From Sphingobacterium sp. CZ-UAM (GTDB lineage Bacteria > Bacteroidota > Bacteroidia > Sphingobacteriales > Sphingobacteriaceae), in contig NZ_MTCM01000001.1 of NCBI RefSeq assembly GCF_002000245.1, forward strand, positions 1,550,001-1,614,000: DNA of 64,000 nt, written 5' to 3'. Shown here piece after piece: positions 19,585 to 28,915 of the stretch. The stretch's first letter is position 1. Every line of letters begins with the position of its first letter. Below the pieces are notes generated by a model, which was given only the letters and a program-made list of their open reading frames with translations, searched no databases and had not been told where the DNA came from. Made by a program: the position numbers and the translations under genes.

Positions 19585-19865
19585 AAGTAAAAAGAAATGA
19601 ATGTATACAATGGTAACGAAAATGAAACGCATAGCAAGATCCAACAGGACTACATCCTTCCGACTTACGGGAGGAATGCGAACCAGTTTTCGTAGGATGC
19701 GGCACTTGATCGTGTTTCTCTTTGCACCATCAAATCTATTTTATGCTGTTGCCCGCATTCGAAAATACATTTATCGCAAAATGCGGTATGCCCGCAAATT
19801 TGCTTTGTTCACGCGTTAATGGGCCTATTGATTTCTAGGAAGCCGATAGGCCGTGAAATAGAAAA

Positions 19866-19901
19866 CCTCGATTGTATGCCTGCGAGGTAAAACCGGCATA
19901 C
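19866..19901 (+). promoter_or_regulatory. H-type pseudoknot in the leader of the next gene
   Basis: CCTCG (19866-19870) pairs with CGAGG (19883-19887), and GTATGCC inside that loop (19874-19880) pairs with GGCATAC downstream (19895-19901). Both stems can form together as an H-type pseudoknot, ending 36 bases before the ATG at 19938. Small riboswitches such as preQ1 and SAM-II use this fold, but no known class is recognised here. Confidence 0.45.
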
Positions 19902-19937
19902 AGAAAATAATAATTTTTAAATCTAAAGTAATTCGTT

Positions 19938-20303
19938 ATGAAAACGTTAAAATCAAAAATGATCGCTGGCGTAACTGCCTTAGTTTTATTGTCCGGAGTA
20001 TTCTTCATGGTGAAAGCTATGGAAAAGGATTCAACTGACAAAGCTCCAGTAGCTATAAAGGCAAGTACCTGGCATTTTACAGGAACCAGCCAAAGTCAAA
20101 TTTATAATGCAAGCTTCTGGCAAAGCGGTCCTTCGTCTGATCCAAATTGTTCAAATGACGCTGAGATTCTTCCTTGCTCGTTTACTGTAACTGACGCTAC
20201 AATTGCCAATCCTTCACAATTGGTGAGTTATTTAAACACGAAATATCCAAGCGATCCAGATGCAGTCGCTGATAATGCTGATTCCCGTAAACCAGAAATG
20301 TAA
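19938..20303 (+). CDS. Small secreted protein, DUF6520-like
   Basis: A 121-residue protein with a signal peptide-like N-terminus (MKTLKSKMIAGVTALVLLSG). The mature part contains WHFTGTSQSQIYNASFW and two cysteines (DPNCSND and LPCSF). Small Bacteroidota proteins of this layout are grouped as DUF6520-like and often lie beside Sus-type operons; the function is unknown and the family assignment is from memory. It is preceded by a pseudoknot-capable leader and is convergent with susD across a perfect hairpin. Confidence 0.65.
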   Translation: MKTLKSKMIAGVTALVLLSGVFFMVKAMEKDSTDKAPVAIKASTWHFTGTSQSQIYNASFWQSGPSSDPNCSNDAEILPCSFTVTDATIANPSQLVSYLNTKYPSDPDAVADNADSRKPEM

Positions 20304-20340
20304 GCAGGCGGTTCTATTTCATTAGACAATTAACCGAAAT

Positions 20341-20373
20341 TTTAAGGCATCGGTAATGTTCCGATGCCTTAAA
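20341..20373. terminator. Bidirectional terminator
   Basis: TTTAAGGCATCGG (20341-20353) pairs perfectly with CCGATGCCTTAAA (20361-20373), placed between the small secreted protein and the convergent SusD gene. Confidence 0.85.
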
Positions 20374-20381
20374 TATATTTG

Positions 20382-21758
20382 CTACCTTGGATTCTGCTGC
20401 ATACCGGATAATTCAATAATATCTTCAGGGATGGGTAGCGCATAGCGCAGATCGTTTGGATATAGCATAAATTCTTTCCCACTTAATACCCGCTTTAATG
20501 TAATATTTCTTCCTTCTCTATTTAACCTCTTTAGATCAATCCATCTTAAACCTCTAAAAAGCAACTGCTTTCGACGTTCTTTCAGGATAATTTCCAATGC
20601 TTCTTTTTCACTATTTGCAGTAACCGGTGAAAATTTTCCGGTTTTCCATCGGGTAACCAATAACCTGTTTAATACCTGTATTCCCTCAGTCCACTCACCA
20701 CCCCGAGTTAGACATTCGGCTTTTGTTAGAAACATTTCGTCTGTGGCCAGCCCCGAAAATAAGCTTGCGCTACCCGTATACCGCCCTTTGAATCCATGCG
20801 ATCCATCAGCATTCCTGACGAAAAATAATGTTTTACGAAGATCATTGTCATCATATTGATTATATAGTTCTTCGACAACTTTTGCCCTGCTCAAATTCAA
20901 TATCTGCCCGACAGGCATACCAGCATCTGAGATTACCTCCTTGTTTAAACTTACAAAGGGATAGGTAGCGGTGCCGCCACTTAAAGCATTATAATCAATC
21001 AACGTATCAAACAATTGCAGACATGAATCCGCATAAACGCCCGCCTGCAAATAGTTTCCCATCGCAAGATACACTCTAGAGAGGCAAGCGTAAGCTGCCG
21101 GTTTAGAAGGACGAACAGGACTGACCGGAACTACCGGTAGCAAAGGCACCGCCTGCATCAGATCTGAAATAATTTGATTATATGTTTGTTCTTGAGTCGA
21201 TCTTACAGAAGGCTCGTTAAAATTCGTATTCTGCTTTAAGGGCAGCCCTAGTTCCTTGGCAGCGACCTCGGCATCATAGCTCTGGCACCAGATTACACCA
21301 GCGGCAAAAACATTTTTGGCCCTGAAAAAAAGAGCCTGCCCTTTAATGTTGTTATATTCCATGGAATTCTTGACCGCAAGATCAAGTTTTTCCAATCCCT
21401 CCAGCACAGTGTTACTATAATAAACAGCAGTAGAAAAAGTCTGCCACTCGGTGGATCTGGTTTGGAACAGATAGTCTTTTTCCCAAACATGCGCCCGCCT
21501 ATTAGCTTCTGAGGATAAGGATGTCCAATCCGCTTGCGTAAGGTAATAATCATCAGAACTTATCTCTCCCGTGTTAGGTTCGGACGCTAATGCACCTTTA
21601 TTGTCCAAAAGTGCCTGAAAATCTTTGAGTGTCGAAGGAACGGCTAAACTTTTATCGGGTTTTTCAGACAAAAATTTATTACATGCAGCAAGGCACATCA
21701 CGAGACCTAAAAAAAATAGATATGCTAAGCTTTTACTGAGTTTTTTAATTGGTTTCAT
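20382..21758 (-). CDS. SusD/RagB-family outer-membrane lipoprotein
   Basis: Surface substrate-binding lipoprotein that works as the lid of a SusC-type transporter. From the ATG at 21758 it has 458 residues, a lipoprotein signal with Cys26 (MCLAAC), a TPR-like helical core and the C-terminal RagB segment including RRKQLLFRGLRWIDLKR and LPIPEDIIELSG. An upstream in-frame ATG (21794) would overlap susC and precede the signal peptide, so it was rejected. It follows susC by 10 bases. The substrate is unknown. Confidence 0.92.
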   Translation of the reverse strand: MKPIKKLSKSLAYLFFLGLVMCLAACNKFLSEKPDKSLAVPSTLKDFQALLDNKGALASEPNTGEISSDDYYLTQADWTSLSSEANRRAHVWEKDYLFQTRSTEWQTFSTAVYYSNTVLEGLEKLDLAVKNSMEYNNIKGQALFFRAKNVFAAGVIWCQSYDAEVAAKELGLPLKQNTNFNEPSVRSTQEQTYNQIISDLMQAVPLLPVVPVSPVRPSKPAAYACLSRVYLAMGNYLQAGVYADSCLQLFDTLIDYNALSGGTATYPFVSLNKEVISDAGMPVGQILNLSRAKVVEELYNQYDDNDLRKTLFFVRNADGSHGFKGRYTGSASLFSGLATDEMFLTKAECLTRGGEWTEGIQVLNRLLVTRWKTGKFSPVTANSEKEALEIILKERRKQLLFRGLRWIDLKRLNREGRNITLKRVLSGKEFMLYPNDLRYALPIPEDIIELSGMQQNPR

Positions 21759-21768
21759 AATCAATGGA

Positions 21769-24700
21769 TTAAAATGTAAGTTGCACTCCCCCACTCCAGG
21801 TAGTGGGTGGTGCCATCATTAAATCATTATATGCGTAATCCGGGTCCAGTCCCTCTTTGTTTGCGCGCCATAGTAAGCCCAAGTTGCTTGCAGACAGAAA
21901 TACCTTTAATTTTTCAAAGGGGAGTCTCATAGCTCCTTTGTTAAATTGGTAAGCAAAGTTTATATACTGAAGCCTCACATGGTCAGCTTTAAGCACGAAA
22001 GGCTCCGCGAACTGATAGAAAGCTTCCGCCTGAACAGAAGCAGGGTAGATTTGCGCTGGAACATCTGTTCGGGTCTCATCGCCAGGCCGCGTCCAGCGTT
22101 TCGAATAATCAGCATTTCCTTCCCAATTAGCAAATAATGAACTATAGGATATCGTAGGTTTTCTAAAGAAATAATTGAATTTGTATTGGATCCTTATTGT
22201 TGCAGAAAAACCTTTCCACAAAAAAGTGTTACCAACGGATCCAAAAACAGTTGGACTTGCAGAACCATGGTAAATAAGATCATTCACAGTTGTATTTGGT
22301 CCTGTGATTTCCGTAAACGCTGAACTGACTTCTCCGTTAACAAAGCCTCTGGCCGAACCACTCTGAGGATCTAACCCCGCCCATTTATAGGACAATACAG
22401 AATAAACAGGTTTGCCCTCAACCCCGGTCACCGTTGGGATCACCAGCATAAAATTACTCCCCCGATCAGTAGGCAGATAATATTTAACAATCTGATCCCG
22501 ATTTGTACTTAAGTTAAATTCTGTTTTCCATTTAACTTCCCCATCAAGATTAACACTATTTAAAACGATATCCCATCCCCATCCTTTCATCTTTGCCGCA
22601 TTTTTTACAACCGTACTTCCGATGCCTCCGGTATAATCAATCGGTACACTGGCAAACAGATCCGAGGAATTTTTGCGGTAATATTCAACCGAACCATTCA
22701 GACGGTTGTTCTTCAGCCCAAAATCTAATCCCAAATTCAGCATTGCTGTTGTCTCCCATTTTAAATCGGGATTGGCATATTTATCAAAACTTGCATAAGG
22801 CATCTGTGTATAGGGAGAATTTCCCCTATATCGAATTGTTGTCAAAGCAGCCATTGAGGGGTGTATATTCCCACTATGACCGTATGTAGCCCTGACTTTT
22901 AAATAAGGTATTGCTTTTCCGATTCCATTATTTAAATAAAATGGCTCTTCGGAAACTTGCCAACTCAGACCAGATGACCATAACGGATTCCAGCGATCAT
23001 TTGTTTTAAATCCAAACAGATTTGAAGCGTCTCTTCGGGCACTGGCTGAAAACGTATATGTATTTTTGTAGGTATACGCCGCATTAGCATAAGCAGATAC
23101 AAACCGAGCGGCCTTTTCACTCGCATAGATCCCATTTTCAATAAACAATGGGTATCCGGTTATCAGGTGAGGGAAAGACATCGTATAATCTGCGGTACCG
23201 GATGTCATTGTGCCTGAGTCAAATCCGTAGCTCCTACTTGTATGCCCCAAGGACACAGACTCCCTGATTTCAGTACCCAAAATTGCACTGAATAAATGAT
23301 TTTCAGATCTTTTGTCAAAACTGAGCTGCCCCCTCAAATTATTGGAAACTATAGTTCCATCCTGATAATCCATTATTTCTCCAGGCGGCACCTTCCGTAC
23401 CAGATTACCATCGCTGTCGAATTGTGAAAATCCATTCACAAGATCCCGGACAAAATAACTCTGATTCCCCCTCAGATGATCCGCTGAATTAGTCTGACGC
23501 TCATACTGATACATCAGATCAACGTGAAACCATTTCAAGAAGCCATAATTTAATCCTATGTTGGCGATTATATCAGAAATATTTTCTTTTCGGTTATTAC
23601 TTTTATAATCATCCAAAGGGTAATATTTCCAGTCTAGAAGTTTACCGTCTCCTAATGTATCAATATAGCTGAACCGCCAGTCTTTAGGAATTGGAAGAGC
23701 ATTGCCTTCCTCGTCTGCTAATAATGCGTACGGATACAAAAAACCTCCCTTCGATGTTATCTCACCGGTACCCTGCCTACCCGACTGCCGTGCACTTTTT
23801 GTAAAAGCCAATGAGGAATTTAATTTAAGGTTATCAGCTAGCGCAATCATGTTCTGCAACCGCGCATTTACACGCCTGTATTTATTTCCGAGATTATCCA
23901 TATTGATATCACTCCCCAAAAAAGCACTCCAGCCCATCTTAGCTGAACCACCATTCATTGTTAGCGCATATTGCTGATTAACGCCTCTTTTATAAACATA
24001 GCGGTCGAAATCCTCTCTAACATCATGCATTTTTAACCGTTCAATCTGGCTATCGATAGCCTCTATCTCGGAGGGGGATGCTGACCTTCTTTTAATCAAC
24101 AGCTCCACTACTGGTGAAAGAACGAGTTTACTGTCCAAATCAATATCATTGTCATAATATCTCTTTGAAAACAACATTTTCTCAACATCAATAAAATCGG
24201 CAGAGCTCATTCGTCTCTTGCTAAATAAATTAGGCTTAGCTAAAACGGTTGTATTTGCCACAAAGTCCATCCTTAAAGGCTGATTCAATTTTCCTTTTTT
24301 TGTGGTGATCACGATAACACCATTTGCAGCTTTTGCACCCCAGATTGACGCTGCCGAAGCATCTTTGAGGATCGTTATGTTATCAATATCATTTGGATTT
24401 ATATTGCTGACATCGCCGTCATATGGAAAATTGTCCAGTATAACCAAAGGAGCATTCATGGATGGCTGTAAAGTGCTCAGTCCTCGGATACTTAGTCGAG
24501 GCTCCGAATTTGTACTTCTATCGAACACAAGTCCACTGATCGTACCATCCAACTTGCCAAGAATATCCGGCGATACCTGCTCATCAAGTTTATTCTTATC
24601 AATCCAGGCAAAAGATCCTGTGATCCGCTCCTTAGGAAGCGTCTGATATCCAGTAGAAACGTTTATATCAACGACATCCAATTGGGTATTGATTTCATGT

Positions 24701-25023
24701 AACCGTATAACAACTTCTTTCTTAGATGCTGCTAAGAAATTAAAAACTGTATCTAAATTTGAATAGCCTATTGCTGAAATCTTTACATGGATCCTTTCTG
24801 AGGTTTTTGTAAAATTTAAAAAGAATTTCCCATTCTTATCTGATTTCAACCATTCTTTAGCCTTTCCATTGTCGGCAAGCACGTTAATGGATTCCAAGCG
24901 TTTACCGTTTTTTTGGTCCACAATTTGACAAGGAATAATACTTTGTCCATTTACGGAGCCTGCTAGCAACGAAATAAACATTGAAACGGAAAAATATAGG
25001 TATATTTTATAGTTACTTTTCAT
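21769..25023 (-). CDS. SusC/RagA-family TonB-dependent outer-membrane transporter
   Basis: A 1,084-residue TonB-dependent receptor from the ATG at 25023; two further in-frame ATGs upstream would overlap the preceding gene. A signal peptide (ending near SVNGQ) is followed by a carboxypeptidase-regulatory-like domain, the plug domain with RLSIRGLSTLQPSMNAPLVI and ILKDASAASIWGAKAANGVI, and the C-terminal barrel ending in VQLTF. It pairs with the SusD gene downstream. Such pairs import glycans, peptides or other nutrients; nearby glycosidases are absent, so sugar import is not indicated. The TlpA-like gene upstream resembles other Sphingobacteriaceae loci. Confidence 0.94.
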   Translation of the reverse strand: MKSNYKIYLYFSVSMFISLLAGSVNGQSIIPCQIVDQKNGKRLESINVLADNGKAKEWLKSDKNGKFFLNFTKTSERIHVKISAIGYSNLDTVFNFLAASKKEVVIRLHEINTQLDVVDINVSTGYQTLPKERITGSFAWIDKNKLDEQVSPDILGKLDGTISGLVFDRSTNSEPRLSIRGLSTLQPSMNAPLVILDNFPYDGDVSNINPNDIDNITILKDASAASIWGAKAANGVIVITTKKGKLNQPLRMDFVANTTVLAKPNLFSKRRMSSADFIDVEKMLFSKRYYDNDIDLDSKLVLSPVVELLIKRRSASPSEIEAIDSQIERLKMHDVREDFDRYVYKRGVNQQYALTMNGGSAKMGWSAFLGSDINMDNLGNKYRRVNARLQNMIALADNLKLNSSLAFTKSARQSGRQGTGEITSKGGFLYPYALLADEEGNALPIPKDWRFSYIDTLGDGKLLDWKYYPLDDYKSNNRKENISDIIANIGLNYGFLKWFHVDLMYQYERQTNSADHLRGNQSYFVRDLVNGFSQFDSDGNLVRKVPPGEIMDYQDGTIVSNNLRGQLSFDKRSENHLFSAILGTEIRESVSLGHTSRSYGFDSGTMTSGTADYTMSFPHLITGYPLFIENGIYASEKAARFVSAYANAAYTYKNTYTFSASARRDASNLFGFKTNDRWNPLWSSGLSWQVSEEPFYLNNGIGKAIPYLKVRATYGHSGNIHPSMAALTTIRYRGNSPYTQMPYASFDKYANPDLKWETTAMLNLGLDFGLKNNRLNGSVEYYRKNSSDLFASVPIDYTGGIGSTVVKNAAKMKGWGWDIVLNSVNLDGEVKWKTEFNLSTNRDQIVKYYLPTDRGSNFMLVIPTVTGVEGKPVYSVLSYKWAGLDPQSGSARGFVNGEVSSAFTEITGPNTTVNDLIYHGSASPTVFGSVGNTFLWKGFSATIRIQYKFNYFFRKPTISYSSLFANWEGNADYSKRWTRPGDETRTDVPAQIYPASVQAEAFYQFAEPFVLKADHVRLQYINFAYQFNKGAMRLPFEKLKVFLSASNLGLLWRANKEGLDPDYAYNDLMMAPPTTWSGGVQLTF

Positions 25024-25033
25024 AATCTCAAGG

Positions 25034-26140
25034 CTATTGTTCATCATCCCTAATAACTAACATGTATTTTTCCTTGCCGTTGATTTTTAGTTTTTCGATT
25101 GTTCCCTCATACGGCGTGGAATTGTTGATTAGCGACAAAATATTCTCATAAAGCTGAACGGGTTTATCAACCGGTAGGATAACATCATAACTATAGAGGT
25201 TTTCTTCATCCCACTTGAACTTCAGTTCCTGCCTATTAAAATCCCTTGAGTCAATTCCCGTCAACTTAAAATCTAATTTTGCCGGTTCTTTCACATCCAA
25301 GATGATATCCGTGGTCATATTAAACATGATCCCCTTGTGTCTGAGTAGTCCATTTACGATTGATCCATACATTAATTTTAACGGTTCATTGGTATGACAT
25401 CTACCATAGATAACACTGTCTTTTGACCGCTCGAAAAATGCAGTCACCAGTTCAGGTCTCGCTCCCTTTATGAATATTGAATATTGCTGAAGGCCCTTAT
25501 CCAATATTTCATCTGATATTAATAGCGCACCACCCTTATCTATTTTTTGTGCTAGAGCTAGTTTTGTTTTACCCGGAGATGCTAACATTTCACGGATATT
25601 TTTTTCCGTTACCTGCTGGGCTTGTGTAATTGAGCGAACCTTTCCATCTGCTGTTATCCATACAAAATGGGGTATGGATTTATAGGGAAAATATTTACGA
25701 AGTACAGTGTCTCCAACAACTGAATAAAGATTAAGCGAATCTGTGATATAATTTTTCTTAATAAAAGGAGACACTTTATCCAAAGATTCAAAAGTGACAG
25801 GCAAAAATATAACCCCTTCAATTTCACTTTGAAATTTATGCGTACGGGGCATATTAGCTATACATGAGCTACAATAAGTAGCCCAGAAATCCAAAATAAT
25901 AAGTTTATGGTCTCTATAATCTGAAAGCTTTATGGAGGACTTACCACTTGGATGGTTCACGGCAGGCATGGACATTTCCCATAACACTTTTGGTATTGTA
26001 TCACCAACTTCCAAAGGTTTAATTTCAACCTTAGCCACAGCCCGCTCGGAAGTAGGCTGTGCCAAAGCTGATAAACTAAACATAAGAAACAATGGGGCTA
26101 TGATAATTTTGACCAAAGTCAATAATTTTAGAATATTCAT
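25034..26140 (-). CDS. TlpA-like thioredoxin-fold protein
   Basis: A 368-residue exported protein. A signal peptide (to about residue 27, SALAQ) precedes a redox-active thioredoxin domain with WATYCSSC, cysteines C90 and C93, and the cis-proline region SIPHFVWI. The C-terminal ~190 residues do not match a family I recognise. It likely acts as a periplasmic thiol-disulfide protein, perhaps helping fold the SusC/SusD proteins encoded just downstream. It overlaps the preceding gene by four bases (ATGA), showing translational coupling. Confidence 0.85.
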   Translation of the reverse strand: MNILKLLTLVKIIIAPLFLMFSLSALAQPTSERAVAKVEIKPLEVGDTIPKVLWEMSMPAVNHPSGKSSIKLSDYRDHKLIILDFWATYCSSCIANMPRTHKFQSEIEGVIFLPVTFESLDKVSPFIKKNYITDSLNLYSVVGDTVLRKYFPYKSIPHFVWITADGKVRSITQAQQVTEKNIREMLASPGKTKLALAQKIDKGGALLISDEILDKGLQQYSIFIKGARPELVTAFFERSKDSVIYGRCHTNEPLKLMYGSIVNGLLRHKGIMFNMTTDIILDVKEPAKLDFKLTGIDSRDFNRQELKFKWDEENLYSYDVILPVDKPVQLYENILSLINNSTPYEGTIEKLKINGKEKYMLVIRDDEQ

Positions 26141-26535
26141 AATTTGTTTTTAAGGTTAGATGACACTCGTTCGAAAAACTCAAAAATTTCTTTATTCAGT
26201 TTTTGTTCTCGGTCATTCATGTTAGATTTTGAAACGGATTTAAGGTTTATTTTACTTAGGTCCGTTCCTCGATTACGCGCTTCAAAGTAACCTCTGATCA
26301 GATGGAGCAGATCCATCAGAAATTCCTGTAATTGATCTGCGGAATAAATTGGTTTTTTATTATCGGGAATCCCATCCTGGCTGAGAAAGAGATAGAAAAT
26401 ATGATCCTGAAAACTTTTCAAATCATATTTTTCCCAAAATTCCTCGATGTCCACCATTGGATCATACCCCTGCTCGTGGGTCTTATAAAATACTAAATCC
26501 AATGCGAGCAACTTTTTGTAGAAACTGTTCATCAC
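26137..26535 (-). CDS. Hypothetical protein, first gene of the SusCD operon
   Basis: A 132-residue mainly helical, charged protein with no signal peptide or membrane segment. I do not recognise a domain. The first two codons are both ATG, so the start is either 26535 or 26532. Its stop overlaps the TlpA-like start by four bases, so it is clearly translated in the same operon. A cytoplasmic regulatory or accessory role is possible but not shown. Confidence 0.7.
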   Translation of the reverse strand: MMNSFYKKLLALDLVFYKTHEQGYDPMVDIEEFWEKYDLKSFQDHIFYLFLSQDGIPDNKKPIYSADQLQEFLMDLLHLIRGYFEARNRGTDLSKINLKSVSKSNMNDREQKLNKEIFEFFERVSSNLKNKL

Positions 26536-26789
26536 TTTAACTTCTAACCCGTTTGAATACAGTATGAGGTCCCCTCTCTGACTAAAATCAGACTTTCAGG
26601 ACTGCTGTAAACATAGGTTACAACAACAATAAATTAATTACAGGGAGCCAAACTGCGTGAAATAGAAGTTACAAGGAACAATAATTGGCGATACGCAGTT
26701 CATGGCAAAAGGAGCCAAAATGTTGGCAAGCCGTCTGAGCTACTCAGGAGCAGAAATAAGATTTTTAAGGATTGCTTTTTTTTTCATAA

Positions 26790-26931
26790 CTCGTTGGTTT
26801 ATTAACGAGCTTGGAAATGACGGTGTACTTAATAAGGTTGGAGTCACCTGTCAATTGTCACGCAGGCCCTGACAAAGCCAATATCGCAAAAGCGATGTGA
26901 GCACAAAGACATAAGTGACCCCAACCCTATT
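26790..26931. repeat. Intergenic inverted-repeat region upstream of the SusCD operon
   Basis: CTCGTT/AACGAG forms a hairpin at 26790-26809. A longer imperfect inverted repeat has arms 26831-26852 and 26908-26931 (AATAAGGTTGGAGTCACCTG against the complement of the right arm, about 80% matched). A third partial copy (TATTGGGGTTATTCAC) begins near 26942. The 26,536-27,147 gap shows no convincing gene; one 15-codon minus frame begins at 26787. Confidence 0.4.
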
Positions 26932-27147
26932 GATATTAGGTATTGGGGTTATTCACTTACTCTTGGGCTCTAGAATTGTCAGGTTCGCGTGCCAAGACTC
27001 GTAAGCAAATACCTCATTTTTTGTTAACAGAAGTATTGCAAAATTACAATTATTTTTATTCTACACTATTTTAAATTCATTTATTCTACATTATTTAAAT
27101 AAAAGTCGGTAATAAAAAACACCAAATTCCACTATATTATTCAAATA

Positions 27148-27184
27148 TACGTAATAATTACGTATTATTCAAGCATATTACGTA
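27148..27184. promoter_or_regulatory. Operator-like TACGTAAT palindrome upstream of the HTH gene
   Basis: TACGTAATAATTACGTA at 27148-27164 is a perfect palindrome around one central base, and a further half-site ATTACGTA lies at 27177-27184. The HTH gene starts 60 bases further on. Related sites occur before rteC, which suggests a shared regulator. Confidence 0.5.
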
Positions 27185-27243
27185 TTTAAATTCCGCACTA
27201 CCATTAATTAACTTTATGAGTTAAGAAACCCCTATTACTGACT

Positions 27244-27660
27244 ATGCATAAAGTTCATATTGGAGCTGAATTATTCAAAATTGCCGACAACCATAAATTA
27301 TCTATTGTTGAAATAGCCAAACGTGCAGGATATGGACAATCGATGTTTTACAAACACATAAAAAAAGAAGATCTTTCCTTTACGATTCTTAAGCGATATG
27401 CGGATGCTATGAGCTATTATTTTAAGACTGAAATACCAGAGTTCGGAGAATATTTACAACAGTTTGGCACACTAGAGCCGAGTCTAGATGAACTTTCAAA
27501 AATACAGTTATTAGATAAGATTGAATATTGGAAGGATCAGGCGTATGAAGCTACAAAAAGAAACAATGAACTACTTCAAAGAAGCATTGAGCAAGAAAAA
27601 GAAAATGATCAATTAAAACGTGAATTAGAAGATCTGAAAAGAAATTTAAATAAAAAATAG
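27244..27660 (+). CDS. HTH transcriptional regulator with C-terminal coiled coil
   Basis: A 138-residue protein. Residues about 5-60 form a phage-repressor-like helix-turn-helix (HKLSIVEIAKRAGYGQSMFY, then FTILKRYADAM). Residues about 90-138 are strongly charged heptads (QEKENDQLKRELEDLKRNL), a likely dimerising coiled coil. No inducer-binding domain is present. It starts just after a palindromic site and lies upstream of a LuxR-type gene and rteC, so it may autoregulate and control element transfer; that role is inferred. Confidence 0.75.
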   Translation: MHKVHIGAELFKIADNHKLSIVEIAKRAGYGQSMFYKHIKKEDLSFTILKRYADAMSYYFKTEIPEFGEYLQQFGTLEPSLDELSKIQLLDKIEYWKDQAYEATKRNNELLQRSIEQEKENDQLKRELEDLKRNLNKK

Positions 27661-27846
27661 TAACCGCCTATTCATTTCAGCTGTTTGATTCAAATACGTT
27701 ATCATCTAATCGCTACCCTATATCGAAATTAGGATTAAATACGACTGGAAAACAAACAAAATGTAATAATGTATGTTTTACACTTGATTTGATAAAATCA
27801 TAAGTACAATCCGTACCTAACATATCTCGGCCACAATTCATTTGAT

Positions 27847-28776
27847 ATGCAAATAGGTTGTACTAAAATGAATCCCATTATATTGGGAGTTATTATTATT
27901 GAATTTATTCTAATTGGCGCTGTAGGCCTTTATTGTTTAGAACGCCCGAGCGCAAAAGACCGAAAAGGATATTTTATTTTCCTTATAATGCTCGTTTTAC
28001 TCAATATAACGAATGGTCTTATACCGAACCCCAATCTTAAAATCCCATTGGCTTTTCAGTACTTTCTTCGAAATACAATAGGTTTTATAACAATCTCTTA
28101 CCTACCCTATCTGTATTTCAAAAAATCGAACATAACCAAAATTAATAGGAAGGCTAAAAAAGTGTGGAGTAACAGCTTTCTATTCATAGCACCTTACCCT
28201 ATACTATTTTCGATTATTTATTCTACTTGTAATGATTTGGAAATTGCTCACCGCTTTTCTTTATTTGTGCCTTGCTTGAATAATATGACCCTAGTAGCAA
28301 TCGCTGGTAAAAACATCAGCGATATTTCCGAAAAACAGGAAGATAGTGGAAAAATATCTATGGATTTATTTGCCTTCGCCACAATTTTAAGTTGGCTATT
28401 TATATATCCCATAATACATTTAAATGGAGGAAAGGAACTAGAAACCATCCTGATTAACCTAGGCCCTACAGCACTAAACATACTCCTTCTTCATAATTGG
28501 CTGAAAAATAAACGGCTTGAAAACGAAACTCTCCAAAACTCTGTTTCACACGTACCATCTTTAAATCTGATTATTGTCAATTGCCAAAATTATAGTTTAT
28601 CTGAAAGGGAGACTGAGGTAGTCATATTGCTATGCCATCATTTCAAACGTCAACAGATTGCCGACAAGCTCTTTATTTCAATCCGGACTGTTGACAAGCA
28701 TATCGAACGCATATTTTTAAAGACAGGTGTTTCCTCGAGAGACTCATTATTCGAGAAGTTAAATACAATGACCTAG
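27847..28776 (+). CDS. Membrane-bound LuxR-type regulator
   Basis: A 309-residue protein with about six or seven hydrophobic segments (residues about 8-230) and a C-terminal LuxR-type HTH: LSERETEVVILLCHHFKRQQ then SIRTVDKHIERIFLKTGV. This architecture, a membrane sensor fused directly to a LuxR HTH, occurs in Bacteroidota. The start may be 27847 or the ATG at 27868. It lies between the HTH gene and rteC in the same orientation with gaps, and could couple an envelope cue to ICE regulation. Confidence 0.8.
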   Translation: MQIGCTKMNPIILGVIIIEFILIGAVGLYCLERPSAKDRKGYFIFLIMLVLLNITNGLIPNPNLKIPLAFQYFLRNTIGFITISYLPYLYFKKSNITKINRKAKKVWSNSFLFIAPYPILFSIIYSTCNDLEIAHRFSLFVPCLNNMTLVAIAGKNISDISEKQEDSGKISMDLFAFATILSWLFIYPIIHLNGGKELETILINLGPTALNILLLHNWLKNKRLENETLQNSVSHVPSLNLIIVNCQNYSLSERETEVVILLCHHFKRQQIADKLFISIRTVDKHIERIFLKTGVSSRDSLFEKLNTMT

Positions 28777-28806
28777 GGACTTTCGAACCGAATTTTCTTA
28801 GAAATA

Positions 28807-28842
28807 CGTAGGTATTACGGACACAAATACGTAATGCCTACG
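28807..28842. promoter_or_regulatory. Inverted repeat before rteC
   Basis: CGTAGGTATTACG (28807-28819) pairs with CGTAATGCCTACG (28830-28842) with one G-U. It contains the same ATTACG/CGTAAT cores as the palindrome at 27148-27164. It can be an operator for rteC or a terminator for the LuxR gene ending at 28776. Confidence 0.5.
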
Positions 28843-28915
28843 CTATGTTAAAATTTGCTTCAAGCATACTTTTGATCTGCGAATGAAAACAGGCAAGTAC
28901 TAATTATTCTATATC

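Noticed and set aside
19601..19819. 72-codon basic frame
   Set aside because: Composition (Arg/Phe/Ile-rich) is unlike its neighbours and it overlaps a structured region; most likely a chance frame.
19411..19860. Group II intron
   Set aside because: The 5' part folds in a similar style, but no domain V and no reverse transcriptase are present.
26740..26787. 15-codon minus-strand peptide (possible precursor peptide)
   Set aside because: Too short, stopped by TAG, and no modifying enzymes lie nearby.
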